This document shows positions 14,408 to 22,785 of a DNA stretch of 23,773 nucleotides, in pieces. The first letter of the stretch is position 1, and every line of letters begins with the position of its first letter. The position numbers and the translations under genes were made by a program. The notes under the pieces were generated by a model. The model ran no database searches. It was not told where the DNA came from and was given only the letters and a program-made list of their open reading frames with translations. Origin of the DNA: JBBQHM01 sp038323965 (GTDB lineage: Bacteria; Verrucomicrobiota; Verrucomicrobiia; Chthoniobacterales; UBA10450); assembly GCA_038323965.1 (NCBI GenBank), contig JBBQHM010000025.1, positions 1-23,773 of the forward strand, given 5' to 3'.

Positions 14408-15325
14408 GTGGCTCTCGACTACGTCCGTTTCGGCGGTTGGGAAAACAATGTGCTTCTGTGCAACGACCGCGTTGAGGTCATCATCACGCTCGATGTCGGG
14501 CCTCGTGTCATTTCTTATCGCAGGTCCGCTGGCGAAAACGTCTTCAAGACCTTTGCGGATCAACTGGGTGGAGTCGGCGAATCCGCATGGCAGGCACGCG
14601 GCGGGCACCGTTTTTGGCTCGCTCCGGAAGACAAAGTGAAAAGCTACATCCCCGATAATACCGGTATCAAACACCTCGTTATTTCCGATGCTGCCGTCGA
14701 ATTCATCAACGAGCCGACCAGCTTTCTTCCGGTAAAAAAGGTCCTGCGTCTCTCTCTCGATCCGGGTTCGTCCCGAGTGACGGTAGTTCACCGCGCAGAA
14801 AATCATGGGGCGGTGGAGATCCGACTCGCGACCTGGGGGCTGAGCGTGATGGCGCCGGGAGGAATCGAAATCATTCCCATGCCGCCGCCTGGGCTGCACC
14901 CGCGCGATCTCCTGCCGAATCGCACGATGATCCTATGGCCTTACACCGACATGGCGGACGATCGTTGGCGGTGGGGGAAAAACTTTATGACGCTTCGGCA
15001 ATCTCGCACGCGTGGGCCGGCAAAAATCGGATTGGCCCATCGGGAGAAGTGGGTGGCCTATCATCGGGCGGATACTTTGTTTGTGAAGTCATTCGATTAC
15101 CTCGAAGGCGCTAATTACCCGGACAACGGCTGCAACTTCGAGACATTCACAAATCAAGAAATGCTCGAGGTTGAATCGCTCGGTCCGCTGGTTTCGCTCG
15201 CGCCGGGGGCGACCACCGAGCACGCAGAACATTGGCAACTCCTTGCGGGCAAAGGCGAACCTCCACCGCAGGATGAGAAGATCGGAGAATGGATTGCGCC
15301 CTTTCTGCGGAAGGCCGGCTTCTGA
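14408..15325 (+). CDS. DUF4380-like beta-sandwich protein (aldose-epimerase-like fold)
   Basis: The 305-residue protein begins MALDYVRFGGWENNVLLCND and continues VEVIITLDVGPRVISYRR. The conserved ARGGHRFWLAPE (63-74) and the glycine/proline-rich GGIEIIPMPPPGLHPRDLLP (151-170) resemble DUF4380-type galactose-mutarotase-like beta-sandwiches. It has no signal peptide and is presumably cytoplasmic. Function is unknown: carbohydrate binding or sugar isomerisation is the fold-level guess, and no catalytic residues can be assigned with confidence. The start is a GTG 12 bases after sufE. No in-frame ATG lies close by, and GGAT just upstream is a weak ribosome-binding site. Confidence 0.75.
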   Translation: MALDYVRFGGWENNVLLCNDRVEVIITLDVGPRVISYRRSAGENVFKTFADQLGGVGESAWQARGGHRFWLAPEDKVKSYIPDNTGIKHLVISDAAVEFINEPTSFLPVKKVLRLSLDPGSSRVTVVHRAENHGAVEIRLATWGLSVMAPGGIEIIPMPPPGLHPRDLLPNRTMILWPYTDMADDRWRWGKNFMTLRQSRTRGPAKIGLAHREKWVAYHRADTLFVKSFDYLEGANYPDNGCNFETFTNQEMLEVESLGPLVSLAPGATTEHAEHWQLLAGKGEPPPQDEKIGEWIAPFLRKAGF

Positions 15326-15397
15326 TTTCACAATAAGCGCCGGCGCGTCCGCAAAAATCGTGATCTCCGGATAATTTCGTCTATCGTCCGGCAGCCC

Positions 15398-18300
15398 ATG
15401 CCGCGTAACGATCAGCTCCATAAAATCCTGCTCATCGGTTCCGGCCCAATCGTGATCGGGCAGGGCTGCGAATTTGATTATTCCGGCGTGCAGGCGTGCA
15501 AAGCGCTGCGCGAAGAAGGGTATCAGGTCGTGCTCGTGAATTCGAATCCGGCGACAATCATGACCGATCCGGAATTCGCGGATCGCACTTACATCGAGCC
15601 GATCACGGCGGAAGTGATCGAGGCAATCATCGAGCGCGAAAAACCGGACGCCATTCTCCCGACCATGGGCGGCCAGACAGCGCTCAACGCCGCGATGGAA
15701 CTGCACCGCAACGGCGCGCTCGTGCGCCATTCGGTAAAACTCATCGGCGCCAATGCCCAGGCGATTGCCAAAGGCGAAGACCGTCAGCTTTTCAAACAGG
15801 CGATGCTGCGAATCGGCCTCGACGTCGCGCACTCCGGCGTGGCGCATGAGCTCGCCGATGCCGATCAAGTTGCGGAGGAAATCGGAACTTTCCCGCTCAT
15901 CATTCGACCGGCCTTTACACTCGGCGGCGCCGGCGGCGGGATCGCCTACAACTACGACGAACTGCAGCAGATCGTCGCGAATGGCCTCGCCCTCTCGCCC
16001 GTCAGCGAGGTTTTGATCGAAGAATCTCTGGTTGGCTGGAAGGAATTCGAAATGGAAGTCATGCGGGACTGCGCAGACAACTGCGTGGTCGTTTGTTCGA
16101 TCGAAAATGTCGATCCGATGGGTGTGCACACGGGCGACTCGATCACCGTCGCGCCCACCCAGACGCTGACCGACAAAGAATACCAGATGATGCGCGATGC
16201 CTCGTTTGCGGTGATTCGCGAGATTGGCGTCGAAACCGGCGGCTCGAATATCCAGTTCGCGGTGAATCCCGACACCGGGCGCATGATTGTGATTGAGATG
16301 AATCCGCGCGTCTCGCGTTCCAGCGCGCTCGCGTCGAAAGCGACCGGGTTTCCGATTGCGAAGATCGCGGCCAAGCTGGCGGTCGGTTACACGCTCGACG
16401 AAATTCGCAACGATATCACCCGGGAAACGCCCGCCTCGTTCGAGCCGACAATCGATTATTGCGTCGTCAAAATCCCGCGCTTTACGTTCGAGAAATTTCC
16501 CCAGGCTGACGCTACCCTAACGACGCAGATGAAAAGCGTGGGCGAAGCCATGGCGATCGGCCGCACCTTCAAGGAAGCACTGCAAAAAGCATTGCGCTCG
16601 CTCGAGATCAAACGCTTCGGTTTGATCGGCGACGGCGCGGAACGTCAGCTGGACGAAGATTCGCTTCGCTTAAAACTCACCACGCCGAATGCGGAGCGTA
16701 TCTTTTACGTCGCGCAGGCGCTGCAGGGCGGCATGTCGATCGATCAGGTCTACGAATTAACGAAGATCGATTCATGGTTCCTGCAAAACATTGCCGAGAT
16801 TGTGAAGGAAGCGGCCGGCTTGAAGAAATTGCCGCTGCGTCGCGCCAAGAAGCTGGGCTTCTCCGATCGCCAGATCGCGGTTGCCCGCGAGACCGACGAG
16901 AACTCTATCCGCCAACAACGCATAGCGGAAAAAGTGGTGCCTACTTATCGGCTGGTAGACACGTGTGCGGCGGAGTTCGAAGCTTATACACCTTACTACT
17001 ACTCGACCTACGGCAGTGAGAACGAAAGGCGCGACAGTGGCAAGCGCAAGGTAATGATTCTGGGGGGCGGGCCTAACCGCATCGGCCAGGGCATCGAGTT
17101 CGATTATTGCTGCGTCCACGCCGCTTTCGCTCTGCGCGAACTTGGCTTCGAGACCATCATGGTGAACTCGAATCCAGAGACTGTTTCCACGGACTACGAT
17201 ACTAGTGACAAGCTCTACTTCGAACCGCTGACGCTGGAGGATGTCCTCAACATCTACGACCAGGAAAAGCCCGAAGGCGTCGTCGTTCAATTCGGGGGCC
17301 AAACCCCACTCAACCTGGCGGAGGGTTTAAAGTCCGCCGGCGTGCCAATCCTTGGGACCCAGCCGGAAAGCATCGAGATAGCCGAGAATCGCAAGCTCTT
17401 TGCTGCGATGCTGGACAAACTGAAACTTCGGCAAACCCCAAGTGGATCCGCCGTGACGGAAGACGAGGCGGTCACGATCGCCGAACGGATAGGATATCCA
17501 ATTCTCGTTAGACCTAGCTTTGTTCTGGGCGGACGCGCGATGGAACTCGTCTACAATGAGAAGGACTTGAGGCGCTACATGGCCAATGCGATCGAGGTGA
17601 GCCCGGACCGACCGGTGCTGGTGGATCGCTTTCTCGAGGACGCGGTAGAAGTGGACGTTGATAGCATCAGCGACGGCGAGATGACTGTCATCGGAGCGAT
17701 CATGGAGCACATTGAACAGGCCGGCATTCACAGCGGGGATAGTGCCTGCGTGATTCCTACTTTTTCTTTGCCGCCGCGAGTGCTGGAGGAAATCACTTCC
17801 GCGACAAAGGCCATGGCATGCGAACTCAAGGTGCGGGGCCTAATGAACGTGCAGTTCGCGGTCAAGGAGGATTGCGTTTATGTGCTCGAAGTAAATCCTC
17901 GCGCCTCGCGCACTGTCCCTTTCGTGAGTAAGACGATAGGAGTCCCTCTCGCCAAGCTTGCGGCCAAGGTCATGGCTGGGAAATCACTGCGTGAACTTGG
18001 ATTTACCGAGGAGATTGTCCCAACACATTACGCGGTGAAAGAAGCGGTATTCCCCTACCTTCGTTATCAGGGGATCGATATCTCGTTAGGGCCGGAAATG
18101 AAGTCGACCGGCGAAGTAATGGGAATCGATGTCGATCTTGGTCTCGCCTATGCCAAGTCTCAGATGGCAGCGCCACCGCCACTACCGACCGGCGGCAATG
18201 TCTTTGTCAGCGTAAAGGATAGTGAGAAGTCAGCGGTTGTTGCTGTCGCGCGCGAGTTCGTCGACCTCGGCTTTGGCGTTATTGCGACTTCCGGGACCGC

Positions 18301-18637
18301 CGCGGCTCTCAAGTCAGCAGGCGTCCCCGTTACTAACGTTTATAAGATCCGGGAAGGACGTCCTAACGTTCTGGATCGCGTGAAAAACGGAGACGTTCAT
18401 TTCATTATTAATACTCCAAGCGGCAAGATCCCCCGCGAAGATGAGGTCGTGATTCGTAACGCGGCACTTGCGAAAAAGATACCGATTATGACTACGCTCC
18501 GGGCGGCGCACGCCAGCGCGACTGGCATTCGCTCTCTGCAAAAGAACAAGCTGCAGGTCCGAAGCCTGCAGGAGTATCACGCCAATTTGCAGCGGTCACG
18601 GCTCGATCAACCACTAGGCTCTTTGCAATCCACGTGA
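15398..18637 (+). CDS. carB: Carbamoyl-phosphate synthase large subunit
   Basis: The 1079-residue protein is full length (E. coli CarB is 1073). It makes carbamoyl phosphate from bicarbonate, ammonia (channelled from the CarA glutaminase) and two ATP, feeding pyrimidine and arginine synthesis. The two homologous halves are visible. The first begins KILLIGSGPIVIGQGCEFDY (9-28) with its ATP-grasp loop RPAFTLGGAGGG near 170-181. The second begins KVMILGGGPNRIGQGIEFDY (near 551-570) with RPSFVLGGRAME near 705-716. The C-terminal MGS-like allosteric domain starts around 930 (GGNVFVSVKDSEKSA). carA is not in the window. The gene follows the DUF4380-like gene by 72 bases, and its stop codon lies inside a hairpin at 18634-18659. 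Confidence 0.98.
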   Translation: MPRNDQLHKILLIGSGPIVIGQGCEFDYSGVQACKALREEGYQVVLVNSNPATIMTDPEFADRTYIEPITAEVIEAIIEREKPDAILPTMGGQTALNAAMELHRNGALVRHSVKLIGANAQAIAKGEDRQLFKQAMLRIGLDVAHSGVAHELADADQVAEEIGTFPLIIRPAFTLGGAGGGIAYNYDELQQIVANGLALSPVSEVLIEESLVGWKEFEMEVMRDCADNCVVVCSIENVDPMGVHTGDSITVAPTQTLTDKEYQMMRDASFAVIREIGVETGGSNIQFAVNPDTGRMIVIEMNPRVSRSSALASKATGFPIAKIAAKLAVGYTLDEIRNDITRETPASFEPTIDYCVVKIPRFTFEKFPQADATLTTQMKSVGEAMAIGRTFKEALQKALRSLEIKRFGLIGDGAERQLDEDSLRLKLTTPNAERIFYVAQALQGGMSIDQVYELTKIDSWFLQNIAEIVKEAAGLKKLPLRRAKKLGFSDRQIAVARETDENSIRQQRIAEKVVPTYRLVDTCAAEFEAYTPYYYSTYGSENERRDSGKRKVMILGGGPNRIGQGIEFDYCCVHAAFALRELGFETIMVNSNPETVSTDYDTSDKLYFEPLTLEDVLNIYDQEKPEGVVVQFGGQTPLNLAEGLKSAGVPILGTQPESIEIAENRKLFAAMLDKLKLRQTPSGSAVTEDEAVTIAERIGYPILVRPSFVLGGRAMELVYNEKDLRRYMANAIEVSPDRPVLVDRFLEDAVEVDVDSISDGEMTVIGAIMEHIEQAGIHSGDSACVIPTFSLPPRVLEEITSATKAMACELKVRGLMNVQFAVKEDCVYVLEVNPRASRTVPFVSKTIGVPLAKLAAKVMAGKSLRELGFTEEIVPTHYAVKEAVFPYLRYQGIDISLGPEMKSTGEVMGIDVDLGLAYAKSQMAAPPPLPTGGNVFVSVKDSEKSAVVAVAREFVDLGFGVIATSGTAAALKSAGVPVTNVYKIREGRPNVLDRVKNGDVHFIINTPSGKIPREDEVVIRNAALAKKIPIMTTLRAAHASATGIRSLQKNKLQVRSLQEYHANLQRSRLDQPLGSLQST

Positions 18638-18659
18638 CACACCCGAAACGGCGTGTCAC
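18634..18659 (+). terminator. Hairpin overlapping the carB stop codon
   Basis: GTGACAC (18634-18640, containing the TGA stop) pairs with GTGTCAC (18653-18659). With one A/C mismatch the stem extends two further pairs (CC/GG) around a CGAAAC loop. There is no U-tract, and the next start is 9 bases away, so it may be a weak terminator, a stability element or a translation-coupling structure. Confidence 0.35.
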
Positions 18660-18668
18660 TGGTGTCTC

Positions 18669-19283
18669 ATGAAATCGACGCTTTCCGTTTCGGTCCTCTT
18701 CGGCTTGTTTCTCGGCGCAGCCGGAATTCTCTGGGCGGGTGACCAGCCTTCCATTTCCGGCGGTGATGAAGTCGCAATTATCAAAACTTCTGAAGGCGAA
18801 ATGGTGGTGCAGTTTTGGAAAGATGCTGCGCCCGAAACGATTGAGGCGTTCAAGAAGCTGGCGCGTGCCGGGTTTTATAACGGCACGACATTCCACCGCA
18901 TCGTCAAGGGATTCATGATCCAGGGCGGCGATCCGAATACAAAAGATCCCGCCAAGGAAATGAGCTACGGCGAAGGCGGCCCCGGCTATAAATTAAAAGC
19001 TGAGTTTAACAACCACTCCCACCAGCGTGGCGTCCTCTCGATGGCGCGCGACGCTGGTCCTGACACCGCGGGTTCGCAATTTTTTATCTGCCTTGGACCA
19101 GTCACCCGCCTGGATCATCAATACACCACTTTCGGCAAGGTGATTAAGGGCGACGATGTGCTCGAGAAGATTAGTGAAACGCCCGTTATCGCCAACGCTG
19201 GAATGAATGGTGAGAAGAGCAAACCGACGCGGCGGATCGTGGTGGAAAGCATCAAGCTGGCGCCGGCCGGCTTGATTAAGTAA
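18669..19283 (+). CDS. Periplasmic cyclophilin-type peptidyl-prolyl isomerase
   Basis: The 204-residue protein has an N-terminal signal peptide (cleavage probably after the WAG near residue 24), which indicates an exported folding catalyst. The cyclophilin core is clear: FHRIVKGFMIQGGD (75-88) with the catalytic Arg 77 and Gln 85, GVLSMARD (121-128), GSQFFICLG (135-143), and LDHQYTTFGKV (148-158) where LDGKHTVFG is more usual. It catalyses cis-trans isomerisation of Xaa-Pro bonds in periplasmic proteins. The next gene starts on the last base of its stop codon (TAATG), so the two are translationally coupled. Confidence 0.94.
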   Translation: MKSTLSVSVLFGLFLGAAGILWAGDQPSISGGDEVAIIKTSEGEMVVQFWKDAAPETIEAFKKLARAGFYNGTTFHRIVKGFMIQGGDPNTKDPAKEMSYGEGGPGYKLKAEFNNHSHQRGVLSMARDAGPDTAGSQFFICLGPVTRLDHQYTTFGKVIKGDDVLEKISETPVIANAGMNGEKSKPTRRIVVESIKLAPAGLIK

Positions 19284-20161
19284 TGAGCACGACGCGGGTC
19301 GCACTCGTGCAGATGCGGTGCGGAGTCGATGTTAACGAGAACTCGGCGCGCGCGGTCGCTTTCATCCGGGAAGCTGCCGCCGCGGGAGCGCGCATCGTCT
19401 GTCTGCCGGAGCTTTTTCGTTCCCAGTATTTTTGTCAGTCGGAAGATCATGCGAACTTTGCGCTCGCGGAGACCATTCCAGGGCCTTCGACAGATTCGTT
19501 AGGCAAGCTAGCCGGCGAACTTCGGGTGGTTATCGTTGCCTCGCTCTTCGAGAAACGCGCCGCCGGAGTTTATCACAACACCGCAGTCGTCCTGGGCGAC
19601 GATGGCAGGATCGTCGGGAAGTATCGCAAAATGCATATCCCGGATGATCCTGCTTTCTATGAGAAATTTTACTTCACCCCGGGAGATCTTGGCTTCCAAA
19701 GCTTCAAGACCCCGCAGGCGAATCTTGGGGTCTGCGTCTGTTGGGACCAATGGTTTCCGGAAGCGGCGCGACTCACGGCGTTGCGGGGCGCTGAGATTTT
19801 GTTTTACCCGACCGCGATTGGCTGGCATCCGGCGGAGAAAGAGAAATACGGCAAGGCCCAGCACTCGGCCTGGGAAACCATGCAGCGCAGCCACGCGATA
19901 GCTAACGGATGTTATGTCTGCGCCGTGAATCGCGTGGGACACGAGACGCCTGCGGGCGGCCCGGGAATTGAGTTCTGGGGCCAGAGTTTCATCTGCGCAC
20001 CCAGCGGTGAAATCGTGGCGCAAGGATCGGTGGAGCAGGAGGAACTTATCGTTGCCGATGTGGAATGGGATCGCGTCAACGAACATCGGACCCACTGGCC
20101 GTTCCTGCGCGATCGGCGGATCGATGCCTACGAAGGAATCCAGCAGCGGCTAATCGATTGA
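19283..20161 (+). CDS. aguB: Carbon-nitrogen hydrolase, probably N-carbamoylputrescine amidase
   Basis: This 292-residue nitrilase-superfamily enzyme has the catalytic triad E43 (LPELF), K116 (YRKMHIPDD) and C153 (CVCWDQWFPEAARL). Several signatures are typical of N-carbamoylputrescine amidase, which converts N-carbamoylputrescine to putrescine, CO2 and ammonia: HIPDDPAFYEKFYFTPGDLG (118-137), FWGQSFICAPSGE, and THWPFLRDRRIDAY near the C-terminus. The usual partner agmatine deiminase (aguA) is not in this window and may be elsewhere. The start codon overlaps the stop of the cyclophilin gene by one base, which suggests the same operon although the functions differ. A different nitrilase-family substrate remains possible. 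Confidence 0.9.
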   Translation: MSTTRVALVQMRCGVDVNENSARAVAFIREAAAAGARIVCLPELFRSQYFCQSEDHANFALAETIPGPSTDSLGKLAGELRVVIVASLFEKRAAGVYHNTAVVLGDDGRIVGKYRKMHIPDDPAFYEKFYFTPGDLGFQSFKTPQANLGVCVCWDQWFPEAARLTALRGAEILFYPTAIGWHPAEKEKYGKAQHSAWETMQRSHAIANGCYVCAVNRVGHETPAGGPGIEFWGQSFICAPSGEIVAQGSVEQEELIVADVEWDRVNEHRTHWPFLRDRRIDAYEGIQQRLID

Positions 20162-20211
20162 TTCGGCTGGAGAGTTTTACATCTGTTCCATCGCGGCTGT
20201 AAGTTCGCGAC

Positions 20212-20730
20212 ATGAAACAAGGACTTCTCTTAGCGTCATTTGCGTTTGTCGTTTGTGGATCGGTCGCTCTGGCTGGCGACGTTACCAAGGCCATCGCTGT
20301 TCTTCAGCCGATCGCTGGCAGCACCGTTGCCGGCACCGTCACGTTCACAGCTGCGGGCGACACGGTGAAGGTCGTGGCCGATCTAACCGGCCTTACTCCC
20401 GGTAAACATGGCTTTCATATCCATGAGTTCGGCGATTGCTCGGACCCGAAGGCTGCTTCTGCGGGAGGACATTTTAATCCATCCAATCATCAACACGGCG
20501 CGCCGGACGCAGCTGAACGTCATGCCGGTGACCTGGGTAACATCGATGCCGACGCGTCGGGTAAAGCCCACCTCGAAGCCAGCGATAAATCAATGAAGCT
20601 CGCGGGCGCGGACAGCATTATTGGGCATGCCGTGATCGTTCACGAAAAGGCGGACGATTTGAAAACGCAGCCGACGGGCGATGCCGGCGGACGCGTGGCG
20701 TGCGGCGTCATCGGCATCGCGAAACCCTAG
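20212..20730 (+). CDS. sodC: Cu/Zn superoxide dismutase, exported
   Basis: The 172-residue SodC has a signal peptide (residues 1-21, ...VALAG), so it acts in the periplasm and removes superoxide. The signature GFHIHEFGDC (67-76) gives copper ligands H69 and H71. GGHFNP gives H87, shared between the metals. H95, H104 and D107 are the zinc-site candidates, H144 is the last copper ligand, and R161 in GGRVACGVI guides the substrate. C76 and C164 form the conserved disulfide. It follows aguB by 50 bases, and the HD-domain gene starts 4 bases after its stop, which suggests one transcript. Confidence 0.96.
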   Translation: MKQGLLLASFAFVVCGSVALAGDVTKAIAVLQPIAGSTVAGTVTFTAAGDTVKVVADLTGLTPGKHGFHIHEFGDCSDPKAASAGGHFNPSNHQHGAPDAAERHAGDLGNIDADASGKAHLEASDKSMKLAGADSIIGHAVIVHEKADDLKTQPTGDAGGRVACGVIGIAKP

Positions 20731-20734
20731 GAAG

Positions 20735-21808
20735 ATGGAACTGCTCACGATCAGCGAGATTCGCCGCCGCGGGCAGGAGAAAGATGGAATCCCTGCACGC
20801 GCTCACGTGCAGGTGAATTCAGCGCAGGCTAAAACGACGCGAGAAGGAAAACCTTACTGCGAACTCAGCCTCGCGGATGCGTGCGATCGTATGACTCTTC
20901 GCGTCTGGAGCGATCATCCGGCGCACAAGGCCTGCTCGGCTTTACCGGACGGAAAGTTCATCGAACTCGCGGGTGAGTTTACCCAGCATCACCAATTCGG
21001 ACTCGACGCCAAGAAGTGGACGTTCCGTCCGCTCGACCAGGAGGAAATTAACGCGCTGCTAGCGGGCCCGGCGGAGCTGCGCGAAAAGCAGGCGGTCGAC
21101 TATTCGCTCATCACGCAGACGATCGCTAGCATAGGCGATCCGCGGCTGCGCGCTTTGGGCGAGGCGTTTCTCCTGGAATACGGCGATCGATTTAAGCGGA
21201 CGGCCGGGGCGAGAAGTTATCATCACGCGCGGCGCGGCGGGTTAGTCGAGCACACCGCGCAGATGATGCGGGTCGCATTGCAGATCGCGCCGCTCTATCC
21301 GCATCTCAATCTCGACCTGCTCGTCGCGGGAATTTTATTCCACGATTCCGGCAAGCTCTGGGAAAATCATTTGCCGGAGGACGGGTTCACCATGGCATTC
21401 GACGAGCGCGGTGAATTGATGGGGCACATCTCGATCGGGCTTGAGCTGGTTAATTCGATTTGGCGAAAGATTCAGACGGAAGAAAATATCCGCGTCTGGA
21501 AATCGATTTTACCTGAGGCCGAAGACGTGCGCCTGCACCTGCTCCACCTGATTGGCGCGCATCACGGCGAACCACAGTTCGGTTCGCCGGTCAGCCCGAA
21601 GACGCCGGAAGCGATGGCGCTCAATTACATTGATAACCTGGATGCCCGGATGGAAATGTTCTCGGCCGGATATCTGGTGGCGAAGCCGATTGCTGATCGA
21701 ATCTACGATCGCGTCCGGCCGTTGCCGGGGAATCTGGTGAAGCCGCTCGAACGTTTTCAGGAGGCGCCGAATGGGAGCGCTCAACCGAGACCCGGAGAGT
21801 TGCTGTAA
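20735..21808 (+). CDS. HD-domain OB-fold nuclease, YhaM-like 3'-5' exoribonuclease family
   Basis: The 357-residue protein has an N-terminal OB-fold (about 18-100, including TTREGKPYCELSLADACDRM) and a C-terminal HD phosphohydrolase domain. The metal-binding set is H173 (GGLVEHTAQM), H203-D204 (LFHDSGK), H231 (GHISIG), H276-H277 (GAHHGE) and D303 in YIDNLDARME. This is the architecture of the YhaM/CBF1 group of 3'-5' exoribonucleases. I chose the ATG at 20735, 4 bases after the sodC stop, preceded by AGGAAG that almost touches it. A longer version from 20681 would overlap sodC by 50 bases and adds no family-like sequence. A palindromic repeat begins 8 bases after its stop and separates it from the convergent methyltransferase. 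Confidence 0.88.
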   Translation: MELLTISEIRRRGQEKDGIPARAHVQVNSAQAKTTREGKPYCELSLADACDRMTLRVWSDHPAHKACSALPDGKFIELAGEFTQHHQFGLDAKKWTFRPLDQEEINALLAGPAELREKQAVDYSLITQTIASIGDPRLRALGEAFLLEYGDRFKRTAGARSYHHARRGGLVEHTAQMMRVALQIAPLYPHLNLDLLVAGILFHDSGKLWENHLPEDGFTMAFDERGELMGHISIGLELVNSIWRKIQTEENIRVWKSILPEAEDVRLHLLHLIGAHHGEPQFGSPVSPKTPEAMALNYIDNLDARMEMFSAGYLVAKPIADRIYDRVRPLPGNLVKPLERFQEAPNGSAQPRPGELL

Positions 21809-21816
21809 CCCGGCCC

Positions 21817-21908
21817 GTCATCCCGAGCAAAGTCGAGGGACCCCGCGACGAAAGGTGTCGCTGGCGCAACTGGGTCCCTCGACTCCGCTTCGCTTCGCTC
21901 GGGATGAC
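21817..21908. repeat. Dispersed palindromic repeat, copy 2 (bidirectional terminator position)
   Basis: The left arm at 21817-21844 (GTCATCCCGAGCAAAGTCGA then GGGACCCC) pairs with the right arm at 21872-21908 (GGGTCCCTCGACT, then CCGCTTCGCTTCGCT, then CGGGATGAC). The right arm is longer because of CGCTT microrepeats. The loop holds a nested hairpin, GCGAC and GTCGC. The core matches copy 1 at 3765-3865. It fills the gap between two convergent genes (stops at 21808 and 21911), where it would work as a hairpin on both transcripts. Confidence 0.9.
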
Positions 21909-21910
21909 CG

Positions 21911-22708
21911 TCAGGGGGAAGCCAGCCGCTTCTTCGCTTCCGCGACGTAACCTTCGTCGATATCAAACCCGATAAACTTTGGCACGCCGCAACGTTGTGC
22001 CGCCACCGCTGAATTTCCGATTCCAAGAAAAGGATCCAGCATGGTCGCCACGCGCTTCAAGCCGTGAAGACGAATGCAATTCTCCGCCAGTTCCACTGGG
22101 AACGTTGCCGGATGCGGCCGCTGTTTAGCGCGGCTCTTGATTGTCGGATAAGCCACGAACCAGGTGTTGCCGCGACAACGCAGATCGTTGCCGGCGGTAT
22201 GCGACCAGCGCGAAACGTTACTCTTATCCTGATACGGAACTCCGAGTGCGAGCCGATCGATCTTCACGTCGCCAGACTTCGTGAGATGAAAGACGTATTC
22301 ATGGCAATCATTCAGGTAGCGCGGGGAGTTGATGGGCTTGAAGTGCCCGCGTGAGATTATTTCGCCGTCGCCTTCAGGCAACGCGATCGACTTGATCCAG
22401 TGAATTGTGTTTTGCAGAACGAAGATTTCCCGCAGTTGCAGCAATAGCTCGTGCGGCAGCATCGGATTCGAAGGCGACGCTCCAACGTTTAGGAAAAACG
22501 AGCCGTCGGGTTTCAGGAGACGATGCACCTGGTTTGTCCATTCGCGGCACCAAAGAAGATATTCCTGCCGTGCCTGGCGATCCGAAAATTTGTGGTAGCG
22601 AATGCCGAGGTTGTACGGCGGCGATGTGACGACGAGGTCCACCGACATTTCGCTCACCGCGCGCATGCCGACGACGCAATCTTCCATGCGTAACTCAAAC
22701 TTTGTCAT
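21911..22708 (-). CDS. Orphan beta-class DNA methyltransferase (N4-cytosine or N6-adenine)
   Basis: The 265-residue methyltransferase has the motifs in beta-class order: catalytic motif IV TSPPYN (28-33) near the N-terminus, motif X HPATFPVEL (199-207), then the S-adenosylmethionine-binding motif I DPFLGIGNSAV (225-235) and GFDID (247-251). SPPY is typical of N4-cytosine enzymes, while N6-adenine enzymes usually have DPPY, so m4C is the first guess. A target-recognition region lies between about 100 and 190. No restriction endonuclease gene is adjacent on either side (thiG and the YhaM-like gene flank it), so it is an orphan enzyme that may act in regulation rather than defence. The ATG at 22708 faces thiG divergently. 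Confidence 0.9.
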   Translation of the reverse strand: MTKFELRMEDCVVGMRAVSEMSVDLVVTSPPYNLGIRYHKFSDRQARQEYLLWCREWTNQVHRLLKPDGSFFLNVGASPSNPMLPHELLLQLREIFVLQNTIHWIKSIALPEGDGEIISRGHFKPINSPRYLNDCHEYVFHLTKSGDVKIDRLALGVPYQDKSNVSRWSHTAGNDLRCRGNTWFVAYPTIKSRAKQRPHPATFPVELAENCIRLHGLKRVATMLDPFLGIGNSAVAAQRCGVPKFIGFDIDEGYVAEAKKRLASP

Positions 22709-22711
22709 CGA

Positions 22712-22758
22712 CCGAGATCATAACTCGGCCGGGGCTGCGTACAACTCCGTTCGCAGCC
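22712..22758. promoter_or_regulatory. Two small palindromes in the methyltransferase/thiG divergent region
   Basis: CCGAG/CTCGG (22712-22716 and 22724-22728, 7-base loop) and GGCTGCG/CGCAGCC (22733-22739 and 22752-22758, 12-base loop) lie side by side in the 77 bases between two divergent start codons. They could be operators or leader hairpins. I do not see the conserved sequence of a TPP riboswitch. Confidence 0.3.
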
Positions 22759-22785
22759 GCGGGAGAACTTGGTAACTTGGAAACG

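Noticed and set aside
14231..14899. Minus-strand open frame (222 codons)
   Set aside because: It is antisense to sufE and the DUF4380-like gene and shows no domain signature.
15089..16129. Long minus-strand open frame (346 codons)
   Set aside because: It spans the antisense of the DUF4380-like gene end and the carB start. Open antisense frames are expected in GC-rich coding DNA, and the product has no recognisable motif.
22709..22785. TPP riboswitch before thiG
   Set aside because: The 77-base region is too short and lacks the conserved CUGAGA-type core.
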